A stretch of DNA of 43,346 nt from Bacteroidales bacterium (lineage in GTDB: Bacteria; Bacteroidota; Bacteroidia; Bacteroidales; GCA-2748055). The notes under the pieces are model-generated. The model had not been told where the DNA came from and searched no databases. It saw only the letters and a list, made by a program, of their open reading frames with translations. The position numbers were made by a program, and so were the translations under genes. Where the stretch lies: the NCBI GenBank assembly GCA_029931975.1, contig JAOZQY010000020.1, forward strand, positions 1 through 43,346. Reading direction: 5' to 3'. Of the stretch, positions 9,852 through 19,281 are shown in pieces; position 1 is the stretch's first letter, and each line of letters begins with the position of its first letter.

Positions 9852-11221
9852 TCTGGACCAACCTGGATAATGTCTTTTTTATTGGAGCGGGTGGCATCGG
9901 AATGAGTGCTCTGGCCCGCTATTTTGTCAGTCAGGGTAAGGCAGTAGCCGGGTATGACCGGGTCTCTACTACTCTGACCGATCAACTGGTTCGTGAAGGG
10001 ATTGATATTCATTTTGAGGACCGGCCACAGCTTATTCCCATGGCCTTTCGGAATCCCGAACGTACCCTGGTAATCTATACCCCGGCCCTTCCGGAAAAAC
10101 ATCATCAGCTAAATTATTTTCGTAAGGGTGGTTTCCGCGTGATCAAACGATCCGTGGCCCTGGGCGAGGTATTTAATACGGGCAGGGGAATTGGTGTGGC
10201 AGGCACACATGGTAAGACTTCCATTTCCACCATGTTGGCCCATATTCTTCACTCATCGACCCTGGGATGCAACGCTTTCCTGGGAGGTATCAGTAAGAAC
10301 AGATCCAGTAATTTCTATCTCGATCCCGGATCACAAGTAATAATTGCCGAAGCAGATGAATACGACAGGTCCTTTCTGACCCTCTTTCCTGAAATTGCAG
10401 TGCTTTCCTCCATGGATGCTGACCACCTGGATATTTACCATTCGGAAGAGAATCTCCGCAGGGGATTCGAATCCTATATAGGCCAGATCCGCGAGGAGGG
10501 CTTACTGATTTATAAATTTGGTCTTAGCCCGGCCATACCCGATCATGTGACTCCTTATAGCTATTCGGTGGAACAGAAAGAGGCCGATTATCATGTGGAG
10601 GGTCTCACATTGAAAGGACTGGGATATAGTTTTACCGTAGTATGCCCTGACTCGATCCTGCCGGTTATCAAGCTGCAGATTCCAGGGATGCTGAATGTGG
10701 AGAATTCACTAGCAGCCGTGGCTGTGGCTCATCAATTGGGGGTTCCCTCTGAAAATATTGCCCGGGCACTCTCAGAATACAAGGGTGTGGAGCGGCGATT
10801 CGATGTACAGGTTCATACGAAAAACAGGATCTATATCGACGATTATGCACATCATCCCACAGAGATATCAGCCTTTCTGTCTTCGGTACGGGCACTCTTC
10901 CCAGGCAAAAAAATTACAGGGATTTTTCAACCCCACCTTTTTACCAGGACCCGTGATTTTGCAGATGACTTTGCCCGAAGCCTGGAGATGCTGGATGAGC
11001 TGATTTTGATGGAAATTTATCCCGCCAGGGAGGAGCCGATCTCCGGGGTTACTGCCAGTATGCTACTGGGGAAGGTGAACCTGAATGAAAAGGTACTAAT
11101 AAACAGGAAACAGCTCTTACGGGTTGTAAAAGAACGTAATCCCGAGGTGCTGGTCACCATGGGAGCAGGAGATATAAACCAATTTGTGGCACCACTTAAA
11201 GAATGGTGCAAAGGCTTATGA
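9848..11221 (+). CDS. murC: UDP-MurNAc:L-alanine ligase MurC
   Basis: Cytoplasmic ligase that starts the stem peptide by adding L-alanine to UDP-MurNAc. It has 457 residues. The N-terminal nucleotide-sugar domain starts FIGAGGIGMSALARYF, the P-loop is G119-THGKTS125, and later blocks are EADEYDRSFL, DADHLDIY, VERRFD, DDYAHHPTEI and FQPHLFTRT. The stop TGA overlaps the ftsQ start. No odd features. Confidence 0.97.
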   Translation: MIWTNLDNVFFIGAGGIGMSALARYFVSQGKAVAGYDRVSTTLTDQLVREGIDIHFEDRPQLIPMAFRNPERTLVIYTPALPEKHHQLNYFRKGGFRVIKRSVALGEVFNTGRGIGVAGTHGKTSISTMLAHILHSSTLGCNAFLGGISKNRSSNFYLDPGSQVIIAEADEYDRSFLTLFPEIAVLSSMDADHLDIYHSEENLRRGFESYIGQIREEGLLIYKFGLSPAIPDHVTPYSYSVEQKEADYHVEGLTLKGLGYSFTVVCPDSILPVIKLQIPGMLNVENSLAAVAVAHQLGVPSENIARALSEYKGVERRFDVQVHTKNRIYIDDYAHHPTEISAFLSSVRALFPGKKITGIFQPHLFTRTRDFADDFARSLEMLDELILMEIYPAREEPISGVTASMLLGKVNLNEKVLINRKQLLRVVKERNPEVLVTMGAGDINQFVAPLKEWCKGL

Positions 11222-11970
11222 TGCGTCGGATATTGAAAACAGGAGTCTGGTTGGGAATTGCCGCATGGTTTGTGGTGATCCTGGGATTTGTTTCCGCCAC
11301 GGCGGACCAGGTACTATGCATGCGCATCGATGTGGTGCTTTCCGATACGCTGTCAAGCCGCTTTGTCACCGATTCGGATGTGAGGGCTATGTTCCGATCA
11401 GAAGGCTTGCAATTGCAGGGCTATCCGCTGAAGGAGATCAATACAAGGGAGCTGGAGGAACTTCTGGAGAAGAATGCTTATATCAAGGATGCGGAGGTAA
11501 GTTACGATGTAAGCGGGCGGATGGAGATACAATTGGAACAGCGCATTCCCCTGGTCAGGATCATGCCTGAAGGCAGAGAGGGTTTTTATCTCGATACCGA
11601 GGGAATTGTTCTGCCCCTGTCAACACAGTTTGTCCCTCATGTTCTCCTGGTATCTGGGCATATTGACCCTGCGGACAACAGCCCGGGAACAACACAACTT
11701 CAGGAGATTTTTCGCTTTTGTACCTATGTGGCGGAACATCCCTTCTGGAGTGAACAGATTGTACAGCTTTATGTGAATCGCAGGGGAGAGTATGAGCTGA
11801 TTCCCAGGGTGGGGGCGCATCAGATTTTACTGGGGAGCATGGAGCAGTGGGAGCTTAAGCTAAGGAACCTGGAACTACTTTATAACCAGGGGTTTTCTTT
11901 ATATGGATGGAACAATTACAGCATCATTAATTTGAAATATACCAATCAAGTAATATGTACTAAACGTTAA
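11218..11970 (+). CDS. ftsQ: Cell division protein FtsQ
   Basis: Bitopic divisome protein of about 250 residues that bridges FtsBL to the early division proteins. A short basic N-terminus (MMRRILKTG) precedes one membrane span (about residues 9-28) and a periplasmic region starting with a POTRA-like domain containing LSSRFVTDSDVRAMF and ELLEKNAYIKDAEVSYD. A beta domain follows. FtsQ sequences vary widely, so the call rests on topology, the POTRA pattern and position between murC and ftsA. Three in-frame ATGs occur at 11203, 11218 and 11221. I chose 11218 because ATGATG overlaps the murC stop like its neighbours; 11203 would only add five residues. Confidence 0.9.
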   Translation: MMRRILKTGVWLGIAAWFVVILGFVSATADQVLCMRIDVVLSDTLSSRFVTDSDVRAMFRSEGLQLQGYPLKEINTRELEELLEKNAYIKDAEVSYDVSGRMEIQLEQRIPLVRIMPEGREGFYLDTEGIVLPLSTQFVPHVLLVSGHIDPADNSPGTTQLQEIFRFCTYVAEHPFWSEQIVQLYVNRRGEYELIPRVGAHQILLGSMEQWELKLRNLELLYNQGFSLYGWNNYSIINLKYTNQVICTKR

Positions 11971-11974
11971 AACT

Positions 11975-13306
11975 ATGGCAACAAAAGAAAAAATTGTAGC
12001 TGCGGTTGATATCGGTACGACCAAGATCGTAAGCCTGGTGGGCAAATTGAATGAACAGGGCAAACTGGAAGTTCTGGGCATCAGTCAAACTCCCTCCAAA
12101 GGTGTTAAACGCGGAGTTGTGTTGAATATCGAAGAAACCGTTAATGCAATTCAAACCACATCTGCCGATGCTACCAAGCAATCGGGAGTTAAATTCAATG
12201 AAGTATTTGTGGGCATCGCAGGACAGCATATTAAATCTGTGAAGAACAGAGGGTATATCAACCGCGATTCCTACGATGTTGAGATTACGCGGGACGATCT
12301 GCAGAATCTGAACGATGATATGCATAAAATTCCGGTGGATGTGGGGGAAGAAATTCTCCACGTACTTCCGCAGAGCTATATTGTCGACAGTGAGACCGGT
12401 GTAAAGAATCCGGTGGGGATGTTTGGTAAGCGCCTGGAAGCCAATTTCCATATTGTGATCGGACAGATTTCTTCGGCCAGGAACATCGAAAAATGTATTA
12501 ATCGCGTGGGGCTGGATGTGAAGCAGCTGGTTCTGGAGCCCCTGGCTTCAAGTGCTTCTGTGCTCACAGACGATGAGAAGGAAGCAGGTGTTGCCCTTGT
12601 GGATATCGGGGGTGGTACCACCGATGTGGCAGTTTATTACGATGAAGTAATCCGTCATACTGCTGTGATTCCATTCGGTGGAAATGTAATTACCCGTGAT
12701 ATTAAAGAGGGTTGTGCCATTTTACAGCGGCAGGCAGAATCACTGAAGGTCCAGTTTGGATCGGCCCTGGGCGACCTTGCCCAGGAAGATAAGGTGGTTA
12801 CCATACCTGGAATTTCCGGGAGAGACCCCAAGGAAATCAGCTTCAGAAGTCTTGCCTATATTATTCAGTCCCGAATGGAAGAGATTATCGATGCGGTTAG
12901 CTATGAAATTGAAAATTCAGGTTTCATGGACAAACTAAGTGCCGGCATTGTTCTTACAGGTGGCGGCTCCATGCTGAAGCATCTGAACCAGCTGGTAAAG
13001 TTTAAAACCGGAATGGATGTAAGAATTGGATTCCCGGGGGAGAAAATGGCGGCTGATTCTTCCGAAGAAATCAACCAGCCCATGTTTTCAACATCGGTGG
13101 GACTCCTTATAAAGGGTCTGGAATACTACGAAGAGAAACAGGAGGAGATGAAAATTCTTCAGCCCGAAGAAAGCATGGAGATGGATGCAGAGGAAGCACA
13201 TGTTGAGGAAAAGAAGGCCAGGAAGGGGCTAAAAAAGGGGAAGATCCTGGAAAACCTGAAAAATACCCTCAGTGATATTTTTGATGAGACTGACGTGAAA
13301 ATGTAG
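11975..13306 (+). CDS. ftsA: Cell division protein FtsA
   Basis: Actin-fold ATPase that tethers FtsZ to the cytoplasmic membrane. It has 443 residues. The phosphate-1 motif [15 protein letters not shown] is at the N-terminus, the 1C/SHS2 region follows ([28 protein letters not shown]), then the phosphate-2 motif [15 protein letters not shown] and the adenosine motif [14 protein letters not shown]. The tail is charged and ends in a likely amphipathic membrane-targeting helix ([15 protein letters not shown]). It starts 4 bases after ftsQ and ends 13 bases before ftsZ. Confidence 0.97.
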   Translation: MATKEKIVAAVDIGTTKIVSLVGKLNEQGKLEVLGISQTPSKGVKRGVVLNIEETVNAIQTTSADATKQSGVKFNEVFVGIAGQHIKSVKNRGYINRDSYDVEITRDDLQNLNDDMHKIPVDVGEEILHVLPQSYIVDSETGVKNPVGMFGKRLEANFHIVIGQISSARNIEKCINRVGLDVKQLVLEPLASSASVLTDDEKEAGVALVDIGGGTTDVAVYYDEVIRHTAVIPFGGNVITRDIKEGCAILQRQAESLKVQFGSALGDLAQEDKVVTIPGISGRDPKEISFRSLAYIIQSRMEEIIDAVSYEIENSGFMDKLSAGIVLTGGGSMLKHLNQLVKFKTGMDVRIGFPGEKMAADSSEEINQPMFSTSVGLLIKGLEYYEEKQEEMKILQPEESMEMDAEEAHVEEKKARKGLKKGKILENLKNTLSDIFDETDVKM

Positions 13307-13319
13307 GAAATCTGAAGCT

Positions 13320-14759
13320 ATGGAAGATTTAATAAATTTCGATCTGCCACCTGAGCGGTCCTCTGTAATCAAGGTTATTGGTGTTGGAGGCGGCGGTAGC
13401 AATGCGGTGAACCATATGTATACGAAGGGGATCCAGGATGTGAATTTTGTGATATGTAATACCGATGCACAGGCATTGCATAATAGTCCGGTGACAGTAA
13501 AACTGCAACTGGGTGATGCCCTGACCGAAGGAAGGGGTGCCGGTAGCAAAGCAGAGATCGGAAGAGAAGCAGCCATAGAGAGTATCGACCGGATCAAAGA
13601 GGTATTATCCAGTAATACCAACATGGTCTTTATAACAGCAGGAATGGGTGGGGGAACCGGGACCGGTGCCGCGCCTGTGATTGCCAGTGCGGCAAAAGAG
13701 ATGGGAATCCTGACCGTTGCCATAGTCACCATTCCTTTCCGTTTTGAGGGTCCTGAGCGTATCAACCAGGCTATTGAAGGTATTAACCAGTTAAAGGATC
13801 ATGTGGATTCCCTGCTGGTAATAAATAATGAGAAGTTGAGGGAGATCTATGGGAACCTTACAGTGACCAAGTCCTTCGAGAAGGCTGATGATGTACTTGC
13901 TATTGCCGCTAAGGGGATTGCTGAGATCATAACCGTACACGGTCACATCAATGTGGATTTTGCTGATGTACAAACAGTAATGAATAACAGCGGGGTGGCT
14001 ATCATGGGTTCTGCCACGGCTTCGGGCGAAGAGCGTGCACGGCAGGCCATAGAAGAGGCACTCACCTCTCCCCTCTTAAATAACAATGATATAGAAGGTG
14101 CAAGGAGTGTGCTGCTGAATATTACATCCGGCTCGGAGGAGATCACTATGGATGAAGTTTCTGAGATTACAGATTATGTGGTAAGTGCTACTTCGCGCAA
14201 TACCACACTGATCTGGGGAATCGGCAGGGATGAATCGCTGGGTGAGGAAATCAGTGTAACCATCATAGCCACTGGCTTCAGGATGAACAGTATTCCTGAG
14301 CTATATGTAGGCAGAAAACAGACTCACAAGGTGCCTCTTCGTGATTCTGGCAAGGAGATTGGTATAAAGGATGATCGATCAAACGTAGTTCCACGCCAGG
14401 GATCACTCACCTTTGGTGTGAAGGACAAGGAGGATTCCGAGGAGTACATTCTGATGGATCAGGAAGGTGAGTCAGATCCCAAGGCCAAGGAAAAGAAGAT
14501 GGCCGATAGGGTAAGGAGCCTTCGGGAGACCCATGAGAAGCTCAGAGACAGGGGTTACCTGGGCCATTCAGGCGATGATGAGATTGAAGAGCTTGAAAAC
14601 GTGCCTGCCTATGTGCGCAAAAAGATCCCCATCGATCAGCAGAAGCATTCGGAAGATAAGGAAGTCTCCCGATATCGCCTGACCGATAACACGGAAGAAG
14701 GGGAGGAGGGGCCCAAACTTCGCCCCGACAATTCCTACCTGCATGATAATGTAGATTAG
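13320..14759 (+). CDS. ftsZ: Cell division GTPase FtsZ
   Basis: Tubulin-like GTPase forming the Z ring. It has 479 residues. [14 protein letters not shown] is in the nucleotide pocket, the tubulin signature GGGTGTG is at residues 110-116, and the T7-loop region contains NVDFADV. After a linker comes the conserved FtsA-binding peptide [10 protein letters not shown] (residues 428-437). It is followed by about 40 more residues ending NSYLHDNVD, a tail form typical of Bacteroidota; in proteobacteria the peptide is close to the C-terminus. Last gene of the dcw cluster, followed by a strong terminator. Confidence 0.98.
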   Translation: MEDLINFDLPPERSSVIKVIGVGGGGSNAVNHMYTKGIQDVNFVICNTDAQALHNSPVTVKLQLGDALTEGRGAGSKAEIGREAAIESIDRIKEVLSSNTNMVFITAGMGGGTGTGAAPVIASAAKEMGILTVAIVTIPFRFEGPERINQAIEGINQLKDHVDSLLVINNEKLREIYGNLTVTKSFEKADDVLAIAAKGIAEIITVHGHINVDFADVQTVMNNSGVAIMGSATASGEERARQAIEEALTSPLLNNNDIEGARSVLLNITSGSEEITMDEVSEITDYVVSATSRNTTLIWGIGRDESLGEEISVTIIATGFRMNSIPELYVGRKQTHKVPLRDSGKEIGIKDDRSNVVPRQGSLTFGVKDKEDSEEYILMDQEGESDPKAKEKKMADRVRSLRETHEKLRDRGYLGHSGDDEIEELENVPAYVRKKIPIDQQKHSEDKEVSRYRLTDNTEEGEEGPKLRPDNSYLHDNVD

Positions 14760-14785
14760 CCCTAATTATGGTCTGGTACAAAAGT

Positions 14786-14813
14786 AAAAGGCGCCCTTTC
14801 CGGCGCCTTTTTT
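14786..14813. terminator. Hairpin terminator after ftsZ, possibly bidirectional
   Basis: AAAAGGCGCC at 14786-14795 pairs perfectly with GGCGCCTTTT at 14802-14811 around the 6-base loop CTTTCC, followed by two more T. It lies 27 bases after the ftsZ stop. Read on the minus strand the hairpin is followed by TTTTACTTTT, so it could also stop transcription arriving from the ppiD-like gene. Confidence 0.9.
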
Positions 14814-14851
14814 CATTACACTTATTTTTTGAATATGCTTTCCCTGCGGAG

Positions 14852-14918
14852 TATATGTTATTGACGAAGCCTTAGCCATCCGTCACGGCGGATGGGTGCA
14901 GCGAGGAAATAACATATA
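14852..14918. repeat. REP-like nested palindrome
   Basis: The outer arms TATATGTTATT (14852-14862) and AATAACATATA (14908-14918) are perfect 11-base inverted repeats. Between them is an inner hairpin CCATCCG (14876-14882), loop TCACGG, CGGATGG (14889-14895). The intervening arms do not pair well. It ends 5 bases from the stop of the ppiD-like gene and has no T tract, so it is not a simple terminator. It resembles a REP or small non-autonomous element; no second copy was seen in this window. Confidence 0.6.
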
Positions 14919-14923
14919 GGGAG

Positions 14924-17080
14924 CTAGTTATAGAAGATATCCAGTCGGTTATCCTGCACTCTGGCTGCATCAACCAGCGCATTGTAAGCATCATAGTTGC
15001 TTCTTGATTCCAGGCTGTACTTGAGCCTCGCTTTAGCAGCTTCATTTTCTCCTTCTGCAGGGGCTGGTTCTGAACGGTTTGTGACTGCAATGACAAATAC
15101 ACCGCTTTCACCTACAAGAGGTTCGGATACCTGGTCCAGTGGCAGGTACAAAGATGCACCGACAATATAAGGTTCCAGACCAACTCCGGCCACATAGGTA
15201 TTTGCAAACTTGACCTGTGTAGCTTCACCCACATGCTCGTTGTTGACTGTTCCAAACTGATTCAGGTCAGTTACTCCTGCCAGCTGTTCATTGAGCATTT
15301 CAACCAGTTTCTCAGCCTTCTTCTCTTTCTTTACAGCCAGTGTCAGCTCAGCGCTTACACTCTCCTGTTTTGCAAATCCCTCTTCTTTTGCTTCGGTAAG
15401 CACAGCAACAATATATTTATCGTCGCTCTGACTAAAGATATTACTTACACTGTTTACCTCAGAAGTATAGGCCCATTTGGTAATGCTTCTGGGATCTTCA
15501 ATGCCAGGAATAGTTTGCTGGTCTTTTGTAATATTGGGAGCAAACCTGGGGTCCAGGCCAAATTCCCGGGCCTGTTCTGTAAATTTCTCAAGATCGGTAG
15601 CTTTACCCCTGAATTTCACAGCACGGTTATAGTAGTCCTGATTGGTTTCATCGCTGGCAAAAATATTTCTGACAATTGTTGCAAGCTGGATTTTTCTAAC
15701 TGGCTTGCTTTGTTCTTCAATTTTAATGATATGGGTTCCGAATTGTGTTTCTGCGAGAACAATGTCTCCTTTGCTGTTTTCAAAACAGGCATTGTTAAAA
15801 GCAGTCACCATATTTCCTTCTGTGAACCAGCCAAGGTCACCCCCTATAGCACGGTTGCTTTCATCGGCCGAATATTCAAGGGCTATCTGGTTGAAATTGC
15901 CTCCGTTTTCGATTACTCCTTTAAGACTGTCGGCCAGTTCCCCTATCATCTGCCTGTTTCCATTGTAGGCTTGCAGGGAGAGCAGTATATGGCGAACCCT
16001 TACTGAATCAGGCCTCATTTGCGGGTCAAGGGCGCGGGTCAATTTATAAGACTCCTCTTCGCGATAGGGTCCGATAATGGTAGATTCGTCGGCATTAAAT
16101 ACAGAATCCCTGATGGTTTCTGGTAGCTCTTCATAGGTATAGTACCTTACATCGAAGGGTTCATCGGAAGTGCTGTTTACATAGCGGGGAATCTCATCTC
16201 CTGTAGTTCTGCTGTATTCAGCCAATAACTGGGAAGTCCAGTACCTGGCGCTTTCCACATCATTTTCACTGGGCTCTACTTCAAAAACAACATACTGGAA
16301 TGTACGTGAGGCCTCTTGCTTAAAGCTTTCCCGGTGTGTTTTATAGTATGCTTTCAGATCAGCGTTGGTGATGGTAATGTCTTCATCAGCAATCTCTGTG
16401 AATGGTTTTGAGATATAAGCAAAATCGACACTTTTACCGCTTTCAGTGACATAGTCTTGCAGATCAAGAGAGGAGGGTTGAAATCCTTTTCTAACCAGGT
16501 TAAAGTATTTCTGGTTCATCTTCTCTTCAACAATCTCTTTCTCGATGAATAACCAACGCTTTTTTTCCTGAGCAAACTGGGGATTGTCCAGTGAATTGAA
16601 ATAGTTATTCATTACTGCACGATTCAACATTCCGGTTTCAGGGTTGGAAAACATCTGACGAATGATGGGATGTGGTTCACTCAATGCGGGGTTTCCATTT
16701 AAGCTCATGCTTTGGTCACCGGTTATCATAGTCTTAAGTTCATCGGCACTGACATCGAGACCGAGGTTCTCATAGGAACGTTCCATAATGGTCTCTCTGA
16801 TGAGTCTTCTCCATGTCTCTTGTTGGATTTGTTTTTCAAGTTCTGCATCCAGTGATTGTCCGCCAGCATTGAGCTCGTAAAATTCACGAAGGCTTTTTTC
16901 CCGGTTTACATAGTCATTAACTCCAATTCCTTTTCCATTAATCTCTGCTACGGATCTTTTTCCCATGGAACTTGATCCTGGACCCAGCAAGTCACCAAGG
17001 ATGAATGCAAAAAGAGCAAGTCCGATCACGACGGCTACCAATAGTCCCGCTTTGTTTCTGATATTCTGTAATGTTGCCAT
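14924..17080 (-). CDS. ppiD: PpiD-like membrane-anchored periplasmic peptidyl-prolyl isomerase
   Basis: Large periplasmic foldase of 718 residues that probably helps outer-membrane and secreted proteins fold. The basic N-terminus MATLQNIRNKAG and one membrane anchor (about residues 12-30) are followed by a SurA-N-like helical domain. A parvulin domain begins at VRVRHILL (H364) and includes ALEYSADESNRAIGGDLGWF and FGTHIIKIEE. A further region up to the C-terminus may form a second, degenerate parvulin-like lobe. This order is that of PpiD, with a C-terminal part longer than in E. coli (623 residues). The upstream gap of 103 bases holds a weak TATATTCG box (17128-17135, minus strand), one mismatch from the Bacteroidota form. 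It is convergent with ftsZ. Confidence 0.88.
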   Translation of the reverse strand: MATLQNIRNKAGLLVAVVIGLALFAFILGDLLGPGSSSMGKRSVAEINGKGIGVNDYVNREKSLREFYELNAGGQSLDAELEKQIQQETWRRLIRETIMERSYENLGLDVSADELKTMITGDQSMSLNGNPALSEPHPIIRQMFSNPETGMLNRAVMNNYFNSLDNPQFAQEKKRWLFIEKEIVEEKMNQKYFNLVRKGFQPSSLDLQDYVTESGKSVDFAYISKPFTEIADEDITITNADLKAYYKTHRESFKQEASRTFQYVVFEVEPSENDVESARYWTSQLLAEYSRTTGDEIPRYVNSTSDEPFDVRYYTYEELPETIRDSVFNADESTIIGPYREEESYKLTRALDPQMRPDSVRVRHILLSLQAYNGNRQMIGELADSLKGVIENGGNFNQIALEYSADESNRAIGGDLGWFTEGNMVTAFNNACFENSKGDIVLAETQFGTHIIKIEEQSKPVRKIQLATIVRNIFASDETNQDYYNRAVKFRGKATDLEKFTEQAREFGLDPRFAPNITKDQQTIPGIEDPRSITKWAYTSEVNSVSNIFSQSDDKYIVAVLTEAKEEGFAKQESVSAELTLAVKKEKKAEKLVEMLNEQLAGVTDLNQFGTVNNEHVGEATQVKFANTYVAGVGLEPYIVGASLYLPLDQVSEPLVGESGVFVIAVTNRSEPAPAEGENEAAKARLKYSLESRSNYDAYNALVDAARVQDNRLDIFYN

Positions 17081-17183
17081 TTAAATATAACTGTTTAACT
17101 AATTCTGTACCATAATTTTTGAGCGTACGAATATAGTAATAATTAGAGGTTTAATACACATAGAATGGATGAAAATTATGTTC

Positions 17184-18461
17184 TCAGGAGTGGATCACCT
17201 TCAACTCTGCCTCTTCAATGCGATTTGAGCTGACATCTGTGATGGTAATCAGGAAGTTATCAATCTCCACAGTGGTATCTTTTTCAGGGATACTTTCATA
17301 GTGGTAAATGATATATCCAGCCAGTGTATCGTACTCTTCCGAAGCAGGAATATCAAGGAAGTACTTTTCGTTTAGGTAATCGATTTCATGGCGTCCAGAC
17401 AGGAGAAGATGATTCTTTTCCAGCTCTCTTTCAACCAGGTCGCTGGTATCATGTTCATCTTCAATCTCACCAAAAATCTCTTCAATGATATCTTCAGTTG
17501 TTATAAGTCCGGAGGTACCTCCAAACTCATTAACCACTAGGGCAATACTCTTCCCATCTTTGATAAAGCTTGTGAGCAGTTTATTTACCGGAAGTGTTTC
17601 CGGAACAATCTGAATGGATTTCAAATGGGACTTGATTTTCTCCGGTTTTCTGAAAAGATCTTTCGAGTTTACATAACCTATTACATTGTCAATGGTATTG
17701 CTGTAAATCAAGATTCGGCTTAAACCGCTTTCAATGAAACGCTCTGTCAGGTCTTCCAGTGGAGAATCAACTTCAAGGGCAATGACCTCGGTTCTGGGAA
17801 TCATGCATTCCCGAACTTTCAAACCGGAGAACTCCAGGGCATTTTTAAATATCTTCAGCTCTCCAGTCTCCTCGCCGTTTGTGATCTGTTCAGGTTTTAT
17901 GGTTGTCAGGAAATGATCCAGATCCACCTTGCCAAAAACGGGCTCGGCTGAATCAGTGTCGGGACTGACCCGAAGCAGGTATTTCATATTAAAATTGGAG
18001 ATAGCTATTGTAAGTAGCGTAATGGGATAGAGGATAATGTAGAAGAGCATAATGGGAGGACTCATCAAGCGAAGTGAGTTATTGGGGTTGATGCGGAATA
18101 GGGTTTTAGGGAGAAACTCGGCTGTAATCAGGATTATCAGGGTGGAGATCAGGGTTTGTGCCAGCAGGACAGCAGCATCAGCATTGCTGCCCACGATTTT
18201 TCGGATGGGCTCCTCCAGCAACATGGCAAAAGTGATACCGTAAATGACCAGGGCAACATTGTTACCTACCAGCATGGTGGCTATGAAGCGGGAAGGATGT
18301 TTTGTGAAAAAACTAACCAGAGCCGAGAACACCTTTTTCTGCTTCTTGTCGATCTCGATCCTCAGCTTATTGGAGGAGGTAAATGCAATTTCCATTCCTG
18401 AGAAGAAAGCTGAGAAGAGAATGGAAACCAGTAATACAATGGTCAGGTTCAGATAATTCAT
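17184..18461 (-). CDS. CNNM/CorC-type membrane protein with CBS pair (GldE-like)
   Basis: Protein of 425 residues. The N-terminal DUF21/CNNM domain (about residues 1-190) has four hydrophobic segments and starts LNLTIVLLVSILFSAFFSGMEIAF. Two CBS motifs follow (about 205-330; RECMIPRTEVIAL, SRILIYSNTIDNVIGYV, IALVVNEFGGTSGLIT), then a CorC/HlyC transporter-associated domain. Members are linked to Mg2+/Co2+ efflux or sensing. In Bacteroidota a close relative, GldE, accompanies gliding and type IX secretion genes. Without comparison I cannot tell GldE from a general CorC-like protein. It follows the 63-residue gene by 3 bases, so it belongs to the lptC unit. Confidence 0.85.
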   Translation of the reverse strand: MNYLNLTIVLLVSILFSAFFSGMEIAFTSSNKLRIEIDKKQKKVFSALVSFFTKHPSRFIATMLVGNNVALVIYGITFAMLLEEPIRKIVGSNADAAVLLAQTLISTLIILITAEFLPKTLFRINPNNSLRLMSPPIMLFYIILYPITLLTIAISNFNMKYLLRVSPDTDSAEPVFGKVDLDHFLTTIKPEQITNGEETGELKIFKNALEFSGLKVRECMIPRTEVIALEVDSPLEDLTERFIESGLSRILIYSNTIDNVIGYVNSKDLFRKPEKIKSHLKSIQIVPETLPVNKLLTSFIKDGKSIALVVNEFGGTSGLITTEDIIEEIFGEIEDEHDTSDLVERELEKNHLLLSGRHEIDYLNEKYFLDIPASEEYDTLAGYIIYHYESIPEKDTTVEIDNFLITITDVSSNRIEEAELKVIHS

Positions 18462-18464
18462 GTT

Positions 18465-18656
18465 TTACCGGCTTGAGATTCTTGAACGTCTTCTCCAAAA
18501 GTACATGACAAATGCCAGGAGGGAGAATAGGAAATAGTGCCAGCTTTTGCCAATGCCTGATTCCAGAGTGAGGTCAATTGCCATAAACAGCATCAGTCCG
18601 CCGAGGACAAACCAGACTATTTCAAAAAAACCTGAACTACTCCTCATCTTTAACAT
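18465..18656 (-). CDS. Small two-span membrane protein, function unknown
   Basis: A 63-residue protein with two predicted membrane helices (about residues 11-27 and 38-52) and a basic tail WRRRSRISSR, which favours a cytoplasmic C-terminus. It overlaps the 3' end of lptC by 20 bases and ends 3 bases before the CNNM gene, so it sits in a continuous run of coupled genes and is likely real. I do not recognise a family. Its place between an LPS-transport gene and a CNNM gene suggests an envelope role, but nothing in the sequence shows it. Confidence 0.65.
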   Translation of the reverse strand: MLKMRSSSGFFEIVWFVLGGLMLFMAIDLTLESGIGKSWHYFLFSLLAFVMYFWRRRSRISSR

Positions 18657-19200
18657 TTATGGTTCCGCTGGAACCAATTAGCTGCCAGTTAGACAGGTCC
18701 TGATTTGATCTGAATCCCTTTTTCCCATAAAGGGTATTGTCTTCATTATGGACCCTGGTATAGGAGTCTGAGTAGATCTTTTCTTCAGCCTCATCCCAGA
18801 ACAATTCATCGGTATAAAGAGCATCGCCACTATCAAATCGCTGTGCCACCACATTGCCCGTAGCATGCCAGAGCTGTTCTTCCATATAGTAAATGGTATA
18901 ATCGGCACGTATCTCAGATTCGATCTTCATGGAGTCATCATAGAAAAAGACTTCCAGTCCTTTGTTGAACTCCATATAAGGACGTTCTGCATCGGGGAAT
19001 TGCTGGTAGAATGGCGCCAGGATCTGAACCTTGACTTTGGCAGAATCGCTATAGATCACTTCAATGTTTGTGCCCTGAACGGTGGGAATAGCCTTATCAT
19101 CGGTAAGCAGGTTGATCCGCTGAATATCATTTTCGCATCCTCCCAGCAAAATAGTTGAAAGCAGCAGAATGACAGAGCCGGTTCTAAAAGGGAGTTTCAT
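18637..19200 (-). CDS. lptC: LptC-like lipoprotein, LPS transport
   Basis: Probable periplasmic component of the LPS export machine. With the start at 19200 it has 187 residues and begins with a lipoprotein signal peptide: basic start, hydrophobic core VILLLSTILLGG, lipidation Cys22. The rest is beta-rich in the style of LptC/OstA-like domains (YSDSAKVKVQILAPF, EIRADYTIYYMEEQLWHATG, DELFWDEAEEKIYSD). I chose 19200 over an in-frame start at 19230 because it gives a proper lipoprotein signal and because the longer form would begin inside the terminator. E. coli LptC is membrane-anchored, not a lipoprotein, but lipobox versions are common in Bacteroidota. Confidence 0.83.
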   Translation of the reverse strand: MKLPFRTGSVILLLSTILLGGCENDIQRINLLTDDKAIPTVQGTNIEVIYSDSAKVKVQILAPFYQQFPDAERPYMEFNKGLEVFFYDDSMKIESEIRADYTIYYMEEQLWHATGNVVAQRFDSGDALYTDELFWDEAEEKIYSDSYTRVHNEDNTLYGKKGFRSNQDLSNWQLIGSSGTINVKDEE

Positions 19201-19205
19201 TGCCA

Positions 19206-19213
19206 CAAAGATA
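19206..19213 (-). promoter_or_regulatory. Bacteroidota -7 box for the lptC unit
   Basis: On the minus strand the sequence TATCTTTG matches TAnnTTTG exactly and lies 5 bases before the lptC ATG, just downstream of a terminator. A -33 TTG at the standard 19-21 base spacing was not found. If active, the transcript would be leaderless or nearly so. Confidence 0.45.
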
Positions 19214-19228
19214 GGGATTCTCGGAAAC

Positions 19229-19263
19229 AAAAAGACCCTCCGCCATGACCGGAAGGTCTTTTT
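19229..19263 (-). terminator. Hairpin terminator after the TPR-protein gene
   Basis: AAAAAGACC (19229-19237) pairs with GGTCTTTTT (19255-19263), and the stem continues inward with TCCG/CGGA after one mismatch. It lies 18 bases past the stop of the TPR gene (minus strand), and a T run follows the stem. It separates the coaX-porin-TPR genes from lptC and those after it. Confidence 0.85.
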
Positions 19264-19281
19264 GTATGATTTGATGCTGGC

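Noticed and set aside
14786-14813. Reading the ftsZ terminator as part of the nearby palindrome
   Set aside because: The two structures are separated by about 38 bases and share no sequence; they are better treated as a terminator and a separate repeat.
15233-16006. 257-residue plus-strand frame opposite the ppiD-like gene
   Set aside because: Opposite the conserved parvulin domain, Cys/Phe-rich shadow composition, no homology that I can see.
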